Below are positions 1 through 8,134 of a stretch of 28,145 nt of DNA, in pieces. Position numbers and translations under genes: made by a program. Each line of letters begins with the position of its first letter. The stretch's first letter is position 1. The stretch is from Chara braunii. Taxonomy: Eukaryota > Streptophyta > Charophyceae > Charales > Characeae. Under the pieces are notes generated by a model. It had not been told where the DNA came from and did not search any database. It was given only the letters and a program-made list of their open reading frames with translations. The DNA lies in the NCBI GenBank assembly GCA_003427395.1, contig BFEA01000436.1:1156738-1184882 (forward strand), in the 5' to 3' direction.

Positions 1-300
1 GCCCCTGCCCCGACCCCGCACCCCCGCCCCCGCTGCCAGCCAACCCCAGCCCCGCACCCCGCTGGGCCGCGCCCCCGGCCCCGCTCCCGCACTACCCCGG
101 GCTCACGAGGGTGGGGTGTAGCCCCGGGGGGCGCCCGAGGTCGGGCCAAAACTGCAATATTGCAGTTTGGCCCAGGGGGTGCAGTTTTTTTTACTTTTTT
201 TGCCGGGGCCAGGGGTGCCGACCCCCGGGCCCCGGGACCCCCGCCCGGGCCCCGGGGCCGGGGCTCGACAACCCTGGCGTACACTGTTCTTACCTTATCA
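1..300. other. GC-rich low-complexity stretch
   Basis: The first 250 bases are runs of C and G in CCCCGCC-type patterns with no convincing coding frame. A short open frame across this stretch has proline, glycine and arginine runs expected from GC-rich low-complexity DNA. A near-perfect palindrome lies inside it at 143-173. It does not resemble rRNA. Confidence 0.6.
143..173. repeat. Short near-perfect palindrome
   Basis: The left arm gggccaaaactgcaat is answered by the right arm attgcagtttggccc, with one extra A on the left and essentially no loop. It could form a cruciform, or could be part of a mobile-element end, because a T-rich tract and GC-rich flanks follow. Nothing else shows its role. 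Confidence 0.6.
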
Positions 301-975
301 GAAGTGAGAGGAGAGGAAGGAGACGCTTGAGAGCAAGTAGTGATTCGGGACAGCAACGGGCTAGGATTCGAGGAACAGCCTAACTAAGATAGTAAGGGAG
401 GAGGAATCAAATTTCCACTCTTCCCTTCAGAACGGTAGCGTAGACAGTACATCACATAAGCCACAGACACTTAACTTTCAGACAATGAACAGCCATGCGA
501 ATCTCCCAGTAGAGCAGCCCCCAGAACAGCAGGACTGCTTTTCATTCTCACCCTCCGACTCAAGACTACCCGTGCAGCTCATCTACATCTAAGTAAATCA
601 GGATTAGGCCGCCAAAGATCAGCAACTAAAAGCCGCTCGGACTCCAGGGGACCGAGCATCAAGCTAGAAGTTGAACTCGTACCCCTCTGCCCCAACCGGT
701 AGAACCTCTAGTAGCTCAAGTCACCCCTGACCGCAATTGCAAAGAGCTCTCAGGCTGAACGAGGAAGCCGCACAAGCAGCAGCTTGTCAACACTCGCGGA
801 AACTCAGCTCCTCCACCATCAAAGAGTTGAAGCCAGAATCTACGTAGAGGTGGAGTAGGTAGTGGAAAGAAAAGGCCCGAACAGATCCGTAAACAGCGAT
901 TTCGTCAAAACGGACATATTTTATTTTTTGAACGAAATTGAAAATCCAAACTGTGGCCAAAATTTGATGAAATTT
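301..975. other. Unassigned sequence, possibly a decayed coding fragment
   Basis: No intact gene is seen. One plus-strand frame between about 540 and 840 reads as serine-, lysine- and glutamine-rich peptide interrupted by several stops. This could be a decayed retroelement gag-like tail, but no domain is recognisable. A sequence at 899-925 (starting atttcgtcaaaacggacat) recurs in diverged form at 1186-1211 in the same orientation. Confidence 0.35.
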
Positions 976-1082
976 AGGGTACGGCTTTCTGAAAACGCTC
1001 TACCCCCTCAATGTATGTGGACTCAGTGGAGTCCAGATACATCGAGGGGGTTGGGTATTTTCAGAAACGGTACTACTTACGG
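976..1082. repeat. Imperfect hairpin of about 50-bp arms
   Basis: The arms meet at 1019-1034 (ggactcagtggagtcc) and stay paired outward. The left arm carries ccccctcaatgtatgtgg and the right arm the matching ccagatacatcgaggggg. Further out, tttctgaaaa pairs with ttttcagaaa, and ggtacgg with cggtacta. Only a few mismatches and small bulges interrupt about 50 bp. The size and shape fit a small foldback MITE, or a pre-miRNA-like precursor derived from one. No conserved miRNA sequence is recognised. Confidence 0.7.
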
Positions 1083-1500
1083 TAAGTACTACTTTGTAAA
1101 ACTCTAAAAAGTGCCATTCTTGCTTCCTCACTGCTTAATCCAAGTAAGACGTTGGGTCTCTCCTCTTCTTCCTCACCTAGGAACGACTATTTCGTCCAAA
1201 CGGATATATTTTGTTGGGTTAATTTCAAAAATATTGCTGTTTCGAAGTTTGGCAGCAAAAATGTAGTCAGTTCGAAGTTTCCTTTGCAAAAATAGATGTT
1301 TCGTTGCAGCTTTATCGGGTTCCCGTAGTTTGCCAGCAAAAATACCGGGTTTCGCCAAGTTTCACAGCAAGGACCCCTAGGCCCCTGGCCTCAGGGACTC
1401 AGCGTTTCGGCCTCAGGCACTCAGCTTTTTTTTGTTGTTGTCTGCAGGCGTGGCCGAGGCATCTCGGCCGTGGCCACGGCGAGATGCCCCGGCCACTTTT

Positions 1501-1503
<3 letters not shown>

Positions 1504-1542
<39 letters not shown>
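1504..1542. repeat. Poly-T tract of 39 bases
   Basis: This uninterrupted T run forms the loop of the foldback element. Its length may be uncertain in the assembly. Confidence 0.9.
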
Positions 1543-1810
1543 CACGGCTGTGGCCGAGGCATCTCGGCCGTGGGCACGCCCAGATGCGTCGCCCATGCCC
1601 AAAAAAAATAAAATAAAATGCTGAGTGCCTCAGGCCAGAAAGCTGAGTCCCTGAGGCCCTGAGGCCAGAGGCCTAGGGGTCCTTCCCTGTGACACTGGGC
1701 AAAACGCAGTATTTTTGCTGGCAAACTACGGGAACCCGATAAAGCTGCAAAGAAACATCTATTTTCGCAAAGGAAACTCCGAACGGACGACATTTTTGCT
1801 GCCAAACTTC

Positions 1811-2235
1811 GGGCATACTCACACGGAGACCCCAAATCCCCAATTTGGGAAGGGCCGATTTAAGGTTTCGGGCATGGTTCGCGTCACAGTGCTGTGCCTT
1901 TTCAGATGGGACAAGGTCGCAGCCGTCTGGAGAAATGGGGATCTGGAGAAATGGGGATTTGGTACTTGGCTGGTCACAGGGCGCCATCCACTAATTGTGC
2001 AAGAACTTTTGTGAACGAATTTTTGCCAATTTTCGAAGAAAAATGCAACAAATGAAAAAGGGCACTTGCGGTCACCTCCAGAGGTGACCGCAAAATCCCT
2101 TGCCCCACGACTTCCCAGGCCGCTGACAAATGGGCACTGGAATAGAACATCTGCGAATTTGGTAGATCCGGGTGACTGGCGTTTTACCCTTTTTTCTGTG
2201 ATTTTGGGATTATAGGTCCCCGTGTGAGTATGCCC
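1811..2235. mobile_element. MITE with gggcatactcacacgg ends and 3-bp target duplication
   Basis: The left end gggcatactcacacggagacc and the right end ggtccccgtgtgagtatgccc are inverted copies differing at one base in 21. The flanks are ttc (1808-1810) and ttc (2236-2238). Removing the element and one ttc joins caaacttc to gaaacagcaata, which is the exact complement of the foldback left arm at 1230-1250, so both ends are fixed by the sequence. A 425-bp non-coding element with 3-bp duplication resembles PIF/Harbinger (Tourist-like) or CACTA-type MITEs. The ends do not start with CACTA, and the target is not the usual TWA, so the superfamily is open. It carries a 12-bp-arm hairpin at 2066-2093. 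Confidence 0.88.
2066..2093. repeat. Perfect 12-bp-arm hairpin inside the MITE
   Basis: The left arm ttgcggtcacct and right arm aggtgaccgcaa are exact complements separated by the 4-base loop ccag. A subterminal or internal hairpin of this kind is common in MITEs. A run of T does not follow, so it is not read as a terminator. Confidence 0.85.
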
Positions 2236-2383
2236 TTCGAAACAGCAATATTTTTGCTATTAACCCTATTTTGTTTTTGAGAAAACTAGGGCGCAGTGTT
2301 GAGTAGTAAGAAGTAGTGTTTTGGCGGAGATGCAGGGATGGCGGAGATGCAGGGATTGCACGAGTTCGATCCGCACTGTACTG

Positions 2384-2391
2384 TATATAAA
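2384..2391 (+). promoter_or_regulatory. TATA box of the secreted protein gene
   Basis: The sequence tatataaa lies 187 bases before the ATG at 2578. A pyrimidine-A start context (tcagacaac, near 2409-2417) sits 25-30 bases downstream, giving an inferred 5' leader of about 165 bases. Only about 110 bases separate the TATA box from the right end of the foldback element, so upstream control sequences must overlap the mobile-element DNA. The transcription start is inferred from spacing only. Confidence 0.65.
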
Positions 2392-2577
2392 TCAATCGCG
2401 GTGCGGTCGATCAGACAACAGTAGAGTCGAATCGGAAGACTGCGTCTCCATAGGACTGGAGAAGACCTGTGAGCCACCTCCACCATCTTAAGTTTGCCTT
2501 AATCGTCTCTCCCCCAAGCTCGATCCTCTGCCGTCTCTCTGCCTCCCGCTCCCACTCGCTCTCGAAGTAGGTAGACG

Positions 2578-4470
2578 ATGGCGCGCCCGAGCACTAGTGT
2601 GTTGCTGGCCATGGCGCTAGTTTGCGTTGCCCTCTGCGCCACGATCCCATCCGTCCATGGTCTCCGCCGCCTGACATCGGGTTGTGGCGGTTGTCCGTCG
2701 TCCTGCGACACGGCGCTGAAGGGCTGCGATTTCTACTTCTATGGTCACCAGAACAACGTGCCGAAGATCAAGCTCATCCGAAAGGGAGACAACACCATCT
2801 ACGTCCAATGCGGCCATATTCTGCACCGAGATGGGTAAGGCATCCCCTCTCCTCAACACCATCAATCAAAAAATACAATCTTGTTGGTCGTTTCTTTCGT
2901 TCACCCTGTTCGTCTTTTCCTTTTTCGTTTTCTCGTTGGTTTCCTGTCGAAGACTGTTGATTGTTGCTTGGTTCATCCTCTGTTGCTCCGCTCGTGGGGC
3001 ATACTCACACTGGGGCTTTCTCCGACTCTGCTCTGATCGTGATCGCTCTTTCTTCCGTTCCTTTACCCTGTTGGGGCCGCGCGGCACCACTCTCGAAATT
3101 TGGCGGGTGGATCTGGCAAAGTTCTAGAAGGAAATTCATTCTCATTTTGCACATTTCGGGAGTGTTGTGGCAATGCCCCTGCTCCGCTCTTAGGGCATAC
3201 TCACATTGGGGATTTTGATGGACTCATCTCTGATCGTGATTGGATGCAGATCAGTCCCCGTGTGTCCGTAATTGCGGTCAGATGCATTTAGAAAATTCCT
3301 GCTGCGCAGTTAGGTCATTCTGTACTTTCCTAGTTCTCCCGTCTTTCCGTCTCTTTTTTTTTTTTTTTTTTTTTTTTTAAATGGTCCGATGGACCACGGA
3401 TCAGATAATACTAAACTGATCGGAACAGATATACTGCACTAAGTCTTGATTGAAGGTCGAGAAAGGTATTCCTTTGGCGGTCTCTTGTCCGGGACTTGTT
3501 CTTTCTTCCGTGGATCGTCTGTTGCTCTGCACTGACTCTCCTTCGTGATTTTTTTCCGCTGAGCACACAGTCATCCTTACAGCGTCTTTGTCCGAGTGGA
3601 CGGCAGTTAAGACGCTGGTAGAATTGTCCTCCTTTTTTTTAGGTCGCTTTCCTTCTACCGTTCCATCCCGACCATACAAACGCTGGGGAGTGGGAGTGGT
3701 GCGATCAAATACGAGGTGATTTAGACAAATGTACTTCCCCACTTCGTCAGGCTTCGAAGCATACATATCTGGAGGTGTTTGCTTTGTCTGTTTAATTTCC
3801 ACCGTTCCTCGACCGTTCCTCGATGTTCGCGTGTCAGTCTTGACCGGGGCCGTGCTAATCTTCTTTGCGTCGTTGCAGTCTCGACCGATGTCGGTCTTGT
3901 CTATCGCAAGTGTGTTCTGCTGCTCCGCTTCACGAGAGAGGTGCTTCGGGGAGGCTGATCCTGCACCCCGTCCCTTGTCTCAACCCCTTCGTTTTGGTTG
4001 ATCAAGCTCAGAAATAGCTCGACATGGCCGGTCCGAGCCATGATGATATGTCAGGTGCAGAGTGATTCAAGGCATATGATATGATAAGATAAGATGAGCT
4101 GCCCACCCAATACCTTGATTGAAAGCTTTTGCGATGCTTACGCTTATGACGAGTGGGATGTGTGGTGTTTTACTCCTCGACTCTGATGTGCAGGTACGAC
4201 ACTCGCCCCGTGAAGGTCGTGAATTCGGCAAGCTGCGCGATTCTCCAGGGCCAGAAGTGGAACACGAATGCGTGCCAGCATCGGCTGTACGGCAATGGCA
4301 GGCACCTCGCCTCTCGCGAGTTCAACGTTGGCAATCCCAGCGACTTTCTGAACGCGTGCATCAAGGTCCAGATCAGCGCGGNGCAGTANGAGGACGGAGG
4401 AAACTTCAACAACGGTCACAAGAACCCTAGGGCCTGCATCGTGGTGAAGACGGAGCAGACCTTCGGGTAA
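2578..4470 (+). CDS. Secreted cysteine-rich protein, two exons, family unknown
   Basis: Exon 1 is 2578-2834 and exon 2 is 4194-4470. The donor reads atgg|gtaagg and the acceptor gatgtgcag|gtacgac after a pyrimidine-rich stretch. Joining completes a glycine codon and gives 177 residues. Residues 1-28 form a signal peptide: MARPSTS, a leucine/alanine/valine core, then a likely cut after SVHG. The mature part has nine cysteines, beginning with CGGCPSSC and CDFYFYG at its N-terminus, followed by single cysteines in VQCGH, SASC, NACQH, LNAC and RACIV. There is no membrane segment after the signal. Two N bases (4382, 4389) leave one residue unknown and one codon (tan) that could be Tyr or stop. I do not recognise the family. 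Secretion or cell-wall location is inferred from the signal peptide and cysteine content. An odd cysteine count suggests a missed cysteine, a free thiol or a dimer bond. Confidence 0.8.
2979..3240 (+). repeat. Two direct copies of a segment carrying the MITE end motif
   Basis: Segment 2983-3041 (gctccgctcgtggggcatac, then tcacactgggg, ending ctctgatcgtgat) is matched by 3180-3240 (gctccgctcttagggcatac, tcacattgggg, ending ctctgatcgtgat). Each contains gggcatactcaca, the terminal sequence of the MITE at 1811. The two copies are about 196 bp apart. No matching inverted end was found for either, so they are solo ends, a duplicated remnant, or an insertion hot spot. Confidence 0.65.
3354..3378. 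repeat. Poly-T tract in the intron
   Basis: A run of about 25 T ends the sequence ccgtctttccgtctc and is followed by aaatggtccgatgg. On the minus strand it could be the poly-A tail of a small retroposed copy, but no target duplication was found. Confidence 0.7.
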
Positions 4471-4520
4471 CTGCAGTGGATCGGCCGAGACTCGAGAGAA
4501 GAGTGTTTAGTTACGGAAAT

Positions 4521-4625
4521 CACGGCAGGCATGTACGCGAGGGTAGGGTAGCAAAAAAAACCTAGAAGACCTGTAGATAGGGTAGGGTAGGGTAACGAGT
4601 AGTCACGGCAGGCATGTACGCGAGG
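4521..4625 (+). repeat. Direct 22-base repeat flanking gggta motifs
   Basis: The sequence cacggcaggcatgtacgcga occurs at 4521-4540 and again at 4604-4623 with the same following bases. Between them lie gggtagggta and gggtagggtagggta runs. It sits just downstream of the gene's stop codon and so would lie in the 3' untranslated region or just past it. The gggta runs are not the plant telomere unit (tttaggg). Confidence 0.7.
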
Positions 4626-5108
4626 ACAGACGTAGGGACCCCACAGCAGGAGGATGATAGAACTCACGTATGAATGGTAAATTATATAGGAAGCGCACAA
4701 TTACTGCAGTCGATCGGATCTCTGAGCGCTTGGGACAGAGGCTCTTGAAAATCGCAGGATTCGTATCACGGGGGAAAAGCTGTATAGACACATTCTTAGA
4801 TGTATTAAGGACATTGAACCACTTTTCACAGGATGCTGGTACGGTTTCAGATAGTTTGTTTTTTAGACAGCGAGAGAGAGAGAGAGCATACTGCAGTGCT
4901 GTCAGGTTGAGGAAGAACTGCTCTTACAAATGATTTCTTAATATGTAGTCAGAAGTTGAGAAGATTTATACTCGTGGTTTAGGTGTTCGTAGGATCCTCC
5001 TCTTCCTAAATTATCATCGTGCATTTGACTTCATACTTGGCAATATCCGACGATCTGCAGTCGAAACAGGTTTCTTCACGGGTATTTAAACTCAGCATTT
5101 TGAAGTTC

Positions 5109-5110
<2 letters not shown>
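4626..5110. other. Intergenic sequence, no gene seen
   Basis: Only short chance open frames occur here, none with a recognisable domain. A short (GA)n run lies at 4869-4885. No clear polyadenylation signal for the upstream gene was identified. Confidence 0.5.
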
Positions 5111-5111
<1 letters not shown>

Positions 5112-5164
<53 letters not shown>

Positions 5165-5408
5165 TTTTTTCTCTTTCTTTCTTTGGTTGTCTTTCTTTGT
5201 CTTTCTTTCTTGGCGTAACTTCGGTGCAGTCACGAAAACAGTTTGTACATGCACGGTGACACATGCCACCTTGTCACACATGCACACACACCCACACATA
5301 ATCACAGATTGTGTCTGTCTTCTATTATCATCTTCGAGTGGCCGGAGACAAGTAACCCGACTGGTGAACAACATGGAGTGCAAAGAAAGAAAGACAAAAA
5401 AGGAAAAA

Positions 5409-5471
<63 letters not shown>
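5112..5471. repeat. Inverted pair of CT and GA microsatellites with complementary flanks
   Basis: A (CT)n tract (5112-5159) continues into tttcccttttttctctttctttc. A (GA)n tract (5412-5471) is preceded by gaaagaaagacaaaaaagg and aaaaaggaag. The CT side with its flank is complementary to the GA side with its flank, so the two form one foldback with a loop of about 165 bases that holds a CA-rich stretch. Open frames through this region are low-complexity leucine/serine or arginine/glutamate runs and are not genes. Confidence 0.8.
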
Positions 5472-5473
<2 letters not shown>

Positions 5474-6007
5474 GGAAGTACACGGTGGTTGCAGCAGCGG
5501 ACACAACATGGAGTGCAGCCCTTTCTATGCGAAAGTATGGGGTTTGAATTCAAATTCTTAGCGCCTTCCTGCTTGAGGGCATCTCAGGAGGTTGCATCCC
5601 CACAGAAGAGCAAATAGCACAGGCAGCAGGGTAAATAGGAGCGCTAGTCTGGTAGGGGCATTCCAAAATGTTTTGCCCCTAACTGACAGGGTCCGGCACG
5701 AAAGTTCAGAGGCCCAGGGGCATATCAGCCTATTATCAGGGGTATTGGGTCGTCGAAGGAGCAAATAGCACATAAATGCAAACTTCAGGGGCATTTCGTA
5801 ATGTTCTAGGGAAAGGAAAAGACAAGAAAAGAAAAGAAAAGAAGGGCAAAGAACGCTGACAGCCTCTTTCTGTCATGTGCACTGTGCAGTACCCTAAGCC
5901 TCAGTGCCAACTGGTACTTGCGGAGAATGAGTCCTAGTTTCGAATAGTTTCAAAAATTGTGGGTGGAGGTAGTTTCACAGCCAAAATATTGGCGGGGCCC
6001 AAGGGCC
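5472..6007. other. Intergenic sequence with a short direct repeat
   Basis: No gene is seen. The motif gagcaaatagcaca is present at about 5608-5621 and 5758-5771. The sequence around 5655-5810 repeats the phrase aggggcat several times. An A/G-rich tract (gaaaagaaaagaaaagaa) lies near 5822-5845. Confidence 0.5.
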
Positions 6008-6390
6008 TCGCTGCACGGCACACGAAACGAATGTATCTTCCCACAGAAAGCGGTCAGGTTCATCGGTTCGCTATAAGTAGTAACGAAGTGTATTTTGCCA
6101 CTTTTGGTGGGCAGATGCACTCGTTTCGTTTTCGTTTCGTGTGCGGTGCGGCGAGACCCCAAGTTTCCCTTAAGTATTGTCGCGGCCCACGTTTCGTGGG
6201 CCGCTAGTTCGAAAATAGCGCGTCAATACCTTTCTCGGCCTTTTGGCGATACGGCAGACGAAACGAAAACGAAAAGAGCGCATCTGCCCATGAAAGGCGG
6301 CAAAATACACTCGATACTATTTATAGCAAACCGATGAACCTGGCCATTGTCTGACGGAAGATGCACTCGTTTCGTGTGCCGGGCGACGTC
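6008..6390. mobile_element. Foldback element of about 380 bp with no spacer
   Basis: The sequence is a long inverted repeat centred at 6193. Its core is gcggcccacg-ttt-cgtgggccgc (6182-6204). Moving outward, gttcgaaaatagcgcg, gccgagaaaggt and the cgttttcgtttcgt block answer sequences on the left. The outermost blocks are gcacggcacacgaaacga on the left and tcgtttcgtgtgccgggc on the right. Arms are roughly 185 bp with perhaps one mismatch in five. It has no coding capacity. Size, symmetry and absence of a gene fit a foldback MITE. No target duplication was identified. Confidence 0.8.
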
Positions 6391-6912
6391 TAAAGTGTAC
6401 TGTCTATTCTGTGGTCCAGCGTTGCGTTCGTTTTGCACTGCCGTGAAGTGTGGCGCGGCTCGCGATCTCATCTTGTTCCCTCCTTCTCAGTCCGCAATAG
6501 GCACGCGAACACACGCACTAAACCGGTGTGGACAGTACACGAAGGCGGGGTAAGCGCACCCTTCCGGTCCACTAGCGTTGTGACGTTTTTGGGGTAGCCG
6601 CCGTGGACACTCGATTTAGGGCCCGATCACATGGGCTACCCAAATCCCCAAAATATGGGGAAATGGGGAGGGCAATTTTGGGGATTGCTGTCGGAGCCGG
6701 TCACACCGGTCCCGAGTTGGCAAAGTCTAAAGGTTGTGGCCTTGCACTCGGTGTGGTGCTTTTGGAGGTCATCAGTCACATGCACCTGCCGCAATTCCTC
6801 ATGTGTCGTTTTTGTTCCCGTTTACCCGCACTAACGGGCAGCCCTTCAAAAACATCTCCTTGCACTGTGTGTGTTCACTTGCCGCCCCGGTGGTGCGTGT
6901 CCACAGTGAAGT
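6391..6912. other. Intergenic sequence, no gene seen
   Basis: No recognisable coding frame was found. A short segment at 6632-6690 (gggctacccaaatccccaaa and following) is rich in ggggat/atcccc words also found in the MITE at 1811-2235, but the match is too short to call the same family. Confidence 0.4.
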
Positions 6913-7056
6913 GATAGAGTGGGCTTGGACCATGTAGGGTTTCAATGCCCACGCTGGTTACTTTCTTCGTTCACAACGACGTGATACAGCAGGCCGGCAC
7001 TCCTCTCCAGATAAGAGATAGAGTGGGCTTGCAGTGTAAGAGTTTCAGTGCCCAAT
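6913..7056 (+). repeat. Two diverged direct repeats of about 40 bp
   Basis: The words gatagagtgggcttg at 6913 and 7017 each lead into a related stretch ending ttcaatgccca or ttcagtgcccaa. The rest of the unit is about 70 percent alike. The spacing is 104 bp, suggesting an old tandem duplication. Confidence 0.6.
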
Positions 7057-7378
7057 GCACCAGGGTGGGCCATTGCTGGAGCTGGTGCCTGGTGCCAGTT
7101 CTGTCCGTCATTGTGTGTGAGTGAAACCCTCGGCACTGCTCACACAGCTCCACGCATCCATGAGCAGTCCTGTACACGGCGTGGCAGTAAGGGGGGGGGC
7201 TTACTTCCACCCCTGCAAGGAGGGCATCGATTTCCTACCAGTAGTAATGCAGCATATTGCTTGGCAATCTGTGCATTACTGTGATTGGCTTTTCCTGTTC
7301 TTTTTCTTTGTGAAGTTGTGCATAGCAGATATGGCAGACACACAGACACACACGCACACCTCCCGACCGCTTCCCTCT

Positions 7379-7426
<48 letters not shown>

Positions 7427-7445
7427 GATGTGTGTGTGTGTGTCC

Positions 7446-7509
<64 letters not shown>

Positions 7510-7516
7510 GCGGGAG

Positions 7517-7576
<60 letters not shown>

Positions 7577-7670
7577 ACACGCAGTCAATCAATCAATCAA
7601 TCAATCACCTAAATCAAGATCGTAGGAGACCTCCGATCTTGATTTATCATTTATGTGATTGATTCATTGG

Positions 7671-7742
<72 letters not shown>

Positions 7743-7965
7743 TTTCGCCTGTTCAGGGTTTTTTTTTTCTTCTTTTTTTTTCGTCGTTCATTTCTCCACT
7801 CACGTGTTTAATCAATCATGCACACGCACACGCACACACACACACACCCACACACACACACACACAGACACACACACACAATCAATCAATCAATCAATCA
7901 ATCATCCGATATCTTTTTTCTTTGTTATTTTTTTTAAACAGGTTATCGTGGGCGGTGTCTGTCCA
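7379..7965. repeat. Compound CT/TG/CA/TCAA microsatellite with mirrored arms
   Basis: In order: (CT)n 7379-7424, short (TG)n 7429-7443, (CA)n 7448-7507, a 12-base interruption, (CA)n 7519-7580, (TCAA)n to 7607, an inverted pair taaatcaagatcg/cgatcttgattta (7610-7622 and 7634-7646), (TTGA)n to 7701, (GT)n to 7742, a T-rich gap, (CA)n about 7819-7880, then (TCAA)n 7881-7902. The blocks from the second CA tract to the GT tract are complementary in reverse order around the 7628 loop. Proteins predicted here are only threonine-histidine or cysteine-valine runs. Confidence 0.9.
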
Positions 7966-7970
7966 TGGAC

Positions 7971-7972
<2 letters not shown>

Positions 7973-8062
<90 letters not shown>

Positions 8063-8063
8063 N

Positions 8064-8132
<69 letters not shown>
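7973..8132. repeat. Long (GA)n tract
   Basis: About 80 GA units are broken only by one N at 8063. Tract length in the assembly is probably not exact. It closes the compound microsatellite block that begins with (CT)n at 7379, so the whole block is CT on the left and GA on the right. Confidence 0.92.

Positions 8133-8134
<2 letters not shown>

Larger units (their letters stand above)
1200..2275. mobile_element. Large foldback element with a nested MITE in its right arm
   Basis: The left arm (about 1215-1480) reappears as its reverse complement in 1555-1810 and 2236-2262. Paired landmarks include ttcgaagtttggcagcaaaa at 1241-1260 against its complement across the nested insertion, tttatcgggttcccgtagttt against aaactacgggaacccgataaa, and ctcaggcactcagc against gctgagtgcctcag. 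The centre holds a 39-T run (1504-1542) between two copies of the self-complementary ggccgaggcatctcggcc. It encodes no protein. The right arm is broken by the MITE at 1811-2235. The outer limits are uncertain by about 20 bp because arm identity fades gradually. Confidence 0.8.
2835..4193 (+). other. 1,359-bp intron of the secreted protein gene
   Basis: The intron begins GTAAGG and ends TGCAG. It holds two direct copies of the MITE end motif (2998 and 3193), a poly-T tract (3354-3378), and no convincing coding frame. A minus-strand open frame at 3401-3802 lacks any recognisable domain and is taken as chance. The intron is long relative to the 257- and 277-base coding exons, and the repeats suggest growth by insertion. 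Confidence 0.7.

Noticed and set aside
1-260. rRNA or CpG island promoter
   Set aside because: The C/G runs lack any rRNA landmark, and no gene begins downstream within reach.
2340-2400. A tRNA-like B box (gagttcgatccg)
   Set aside because: No cloverleaf can be drawn around it; the position overlaps the TATA region of the gene.
3401-3802. A 133-codon minus-strand frame in the intron
   Set aside because: No domain, no promoter or splice support, and it lies wholly within the intron of the opposite-strand gene.
4540-4600. gggtagggta runs as a telomere-like repeat
   Set aside because: The unit is ggta with G runs, not tttaggg, and there are too few copies.
7121-7662. Several open frames of 100-160 codons on both strands
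   Set aside because: They are translations of CA, GT, CT and TCAA tracts, giving Thr-His, Cys-Val, Leu-Ser and Asn-Gln runs.
7585-7902. CRISPR-like regular repeats
   Set aside because: They are TCAA/TTGA microsatellites with no distinct spacers, and the DNA is eukaryotic.
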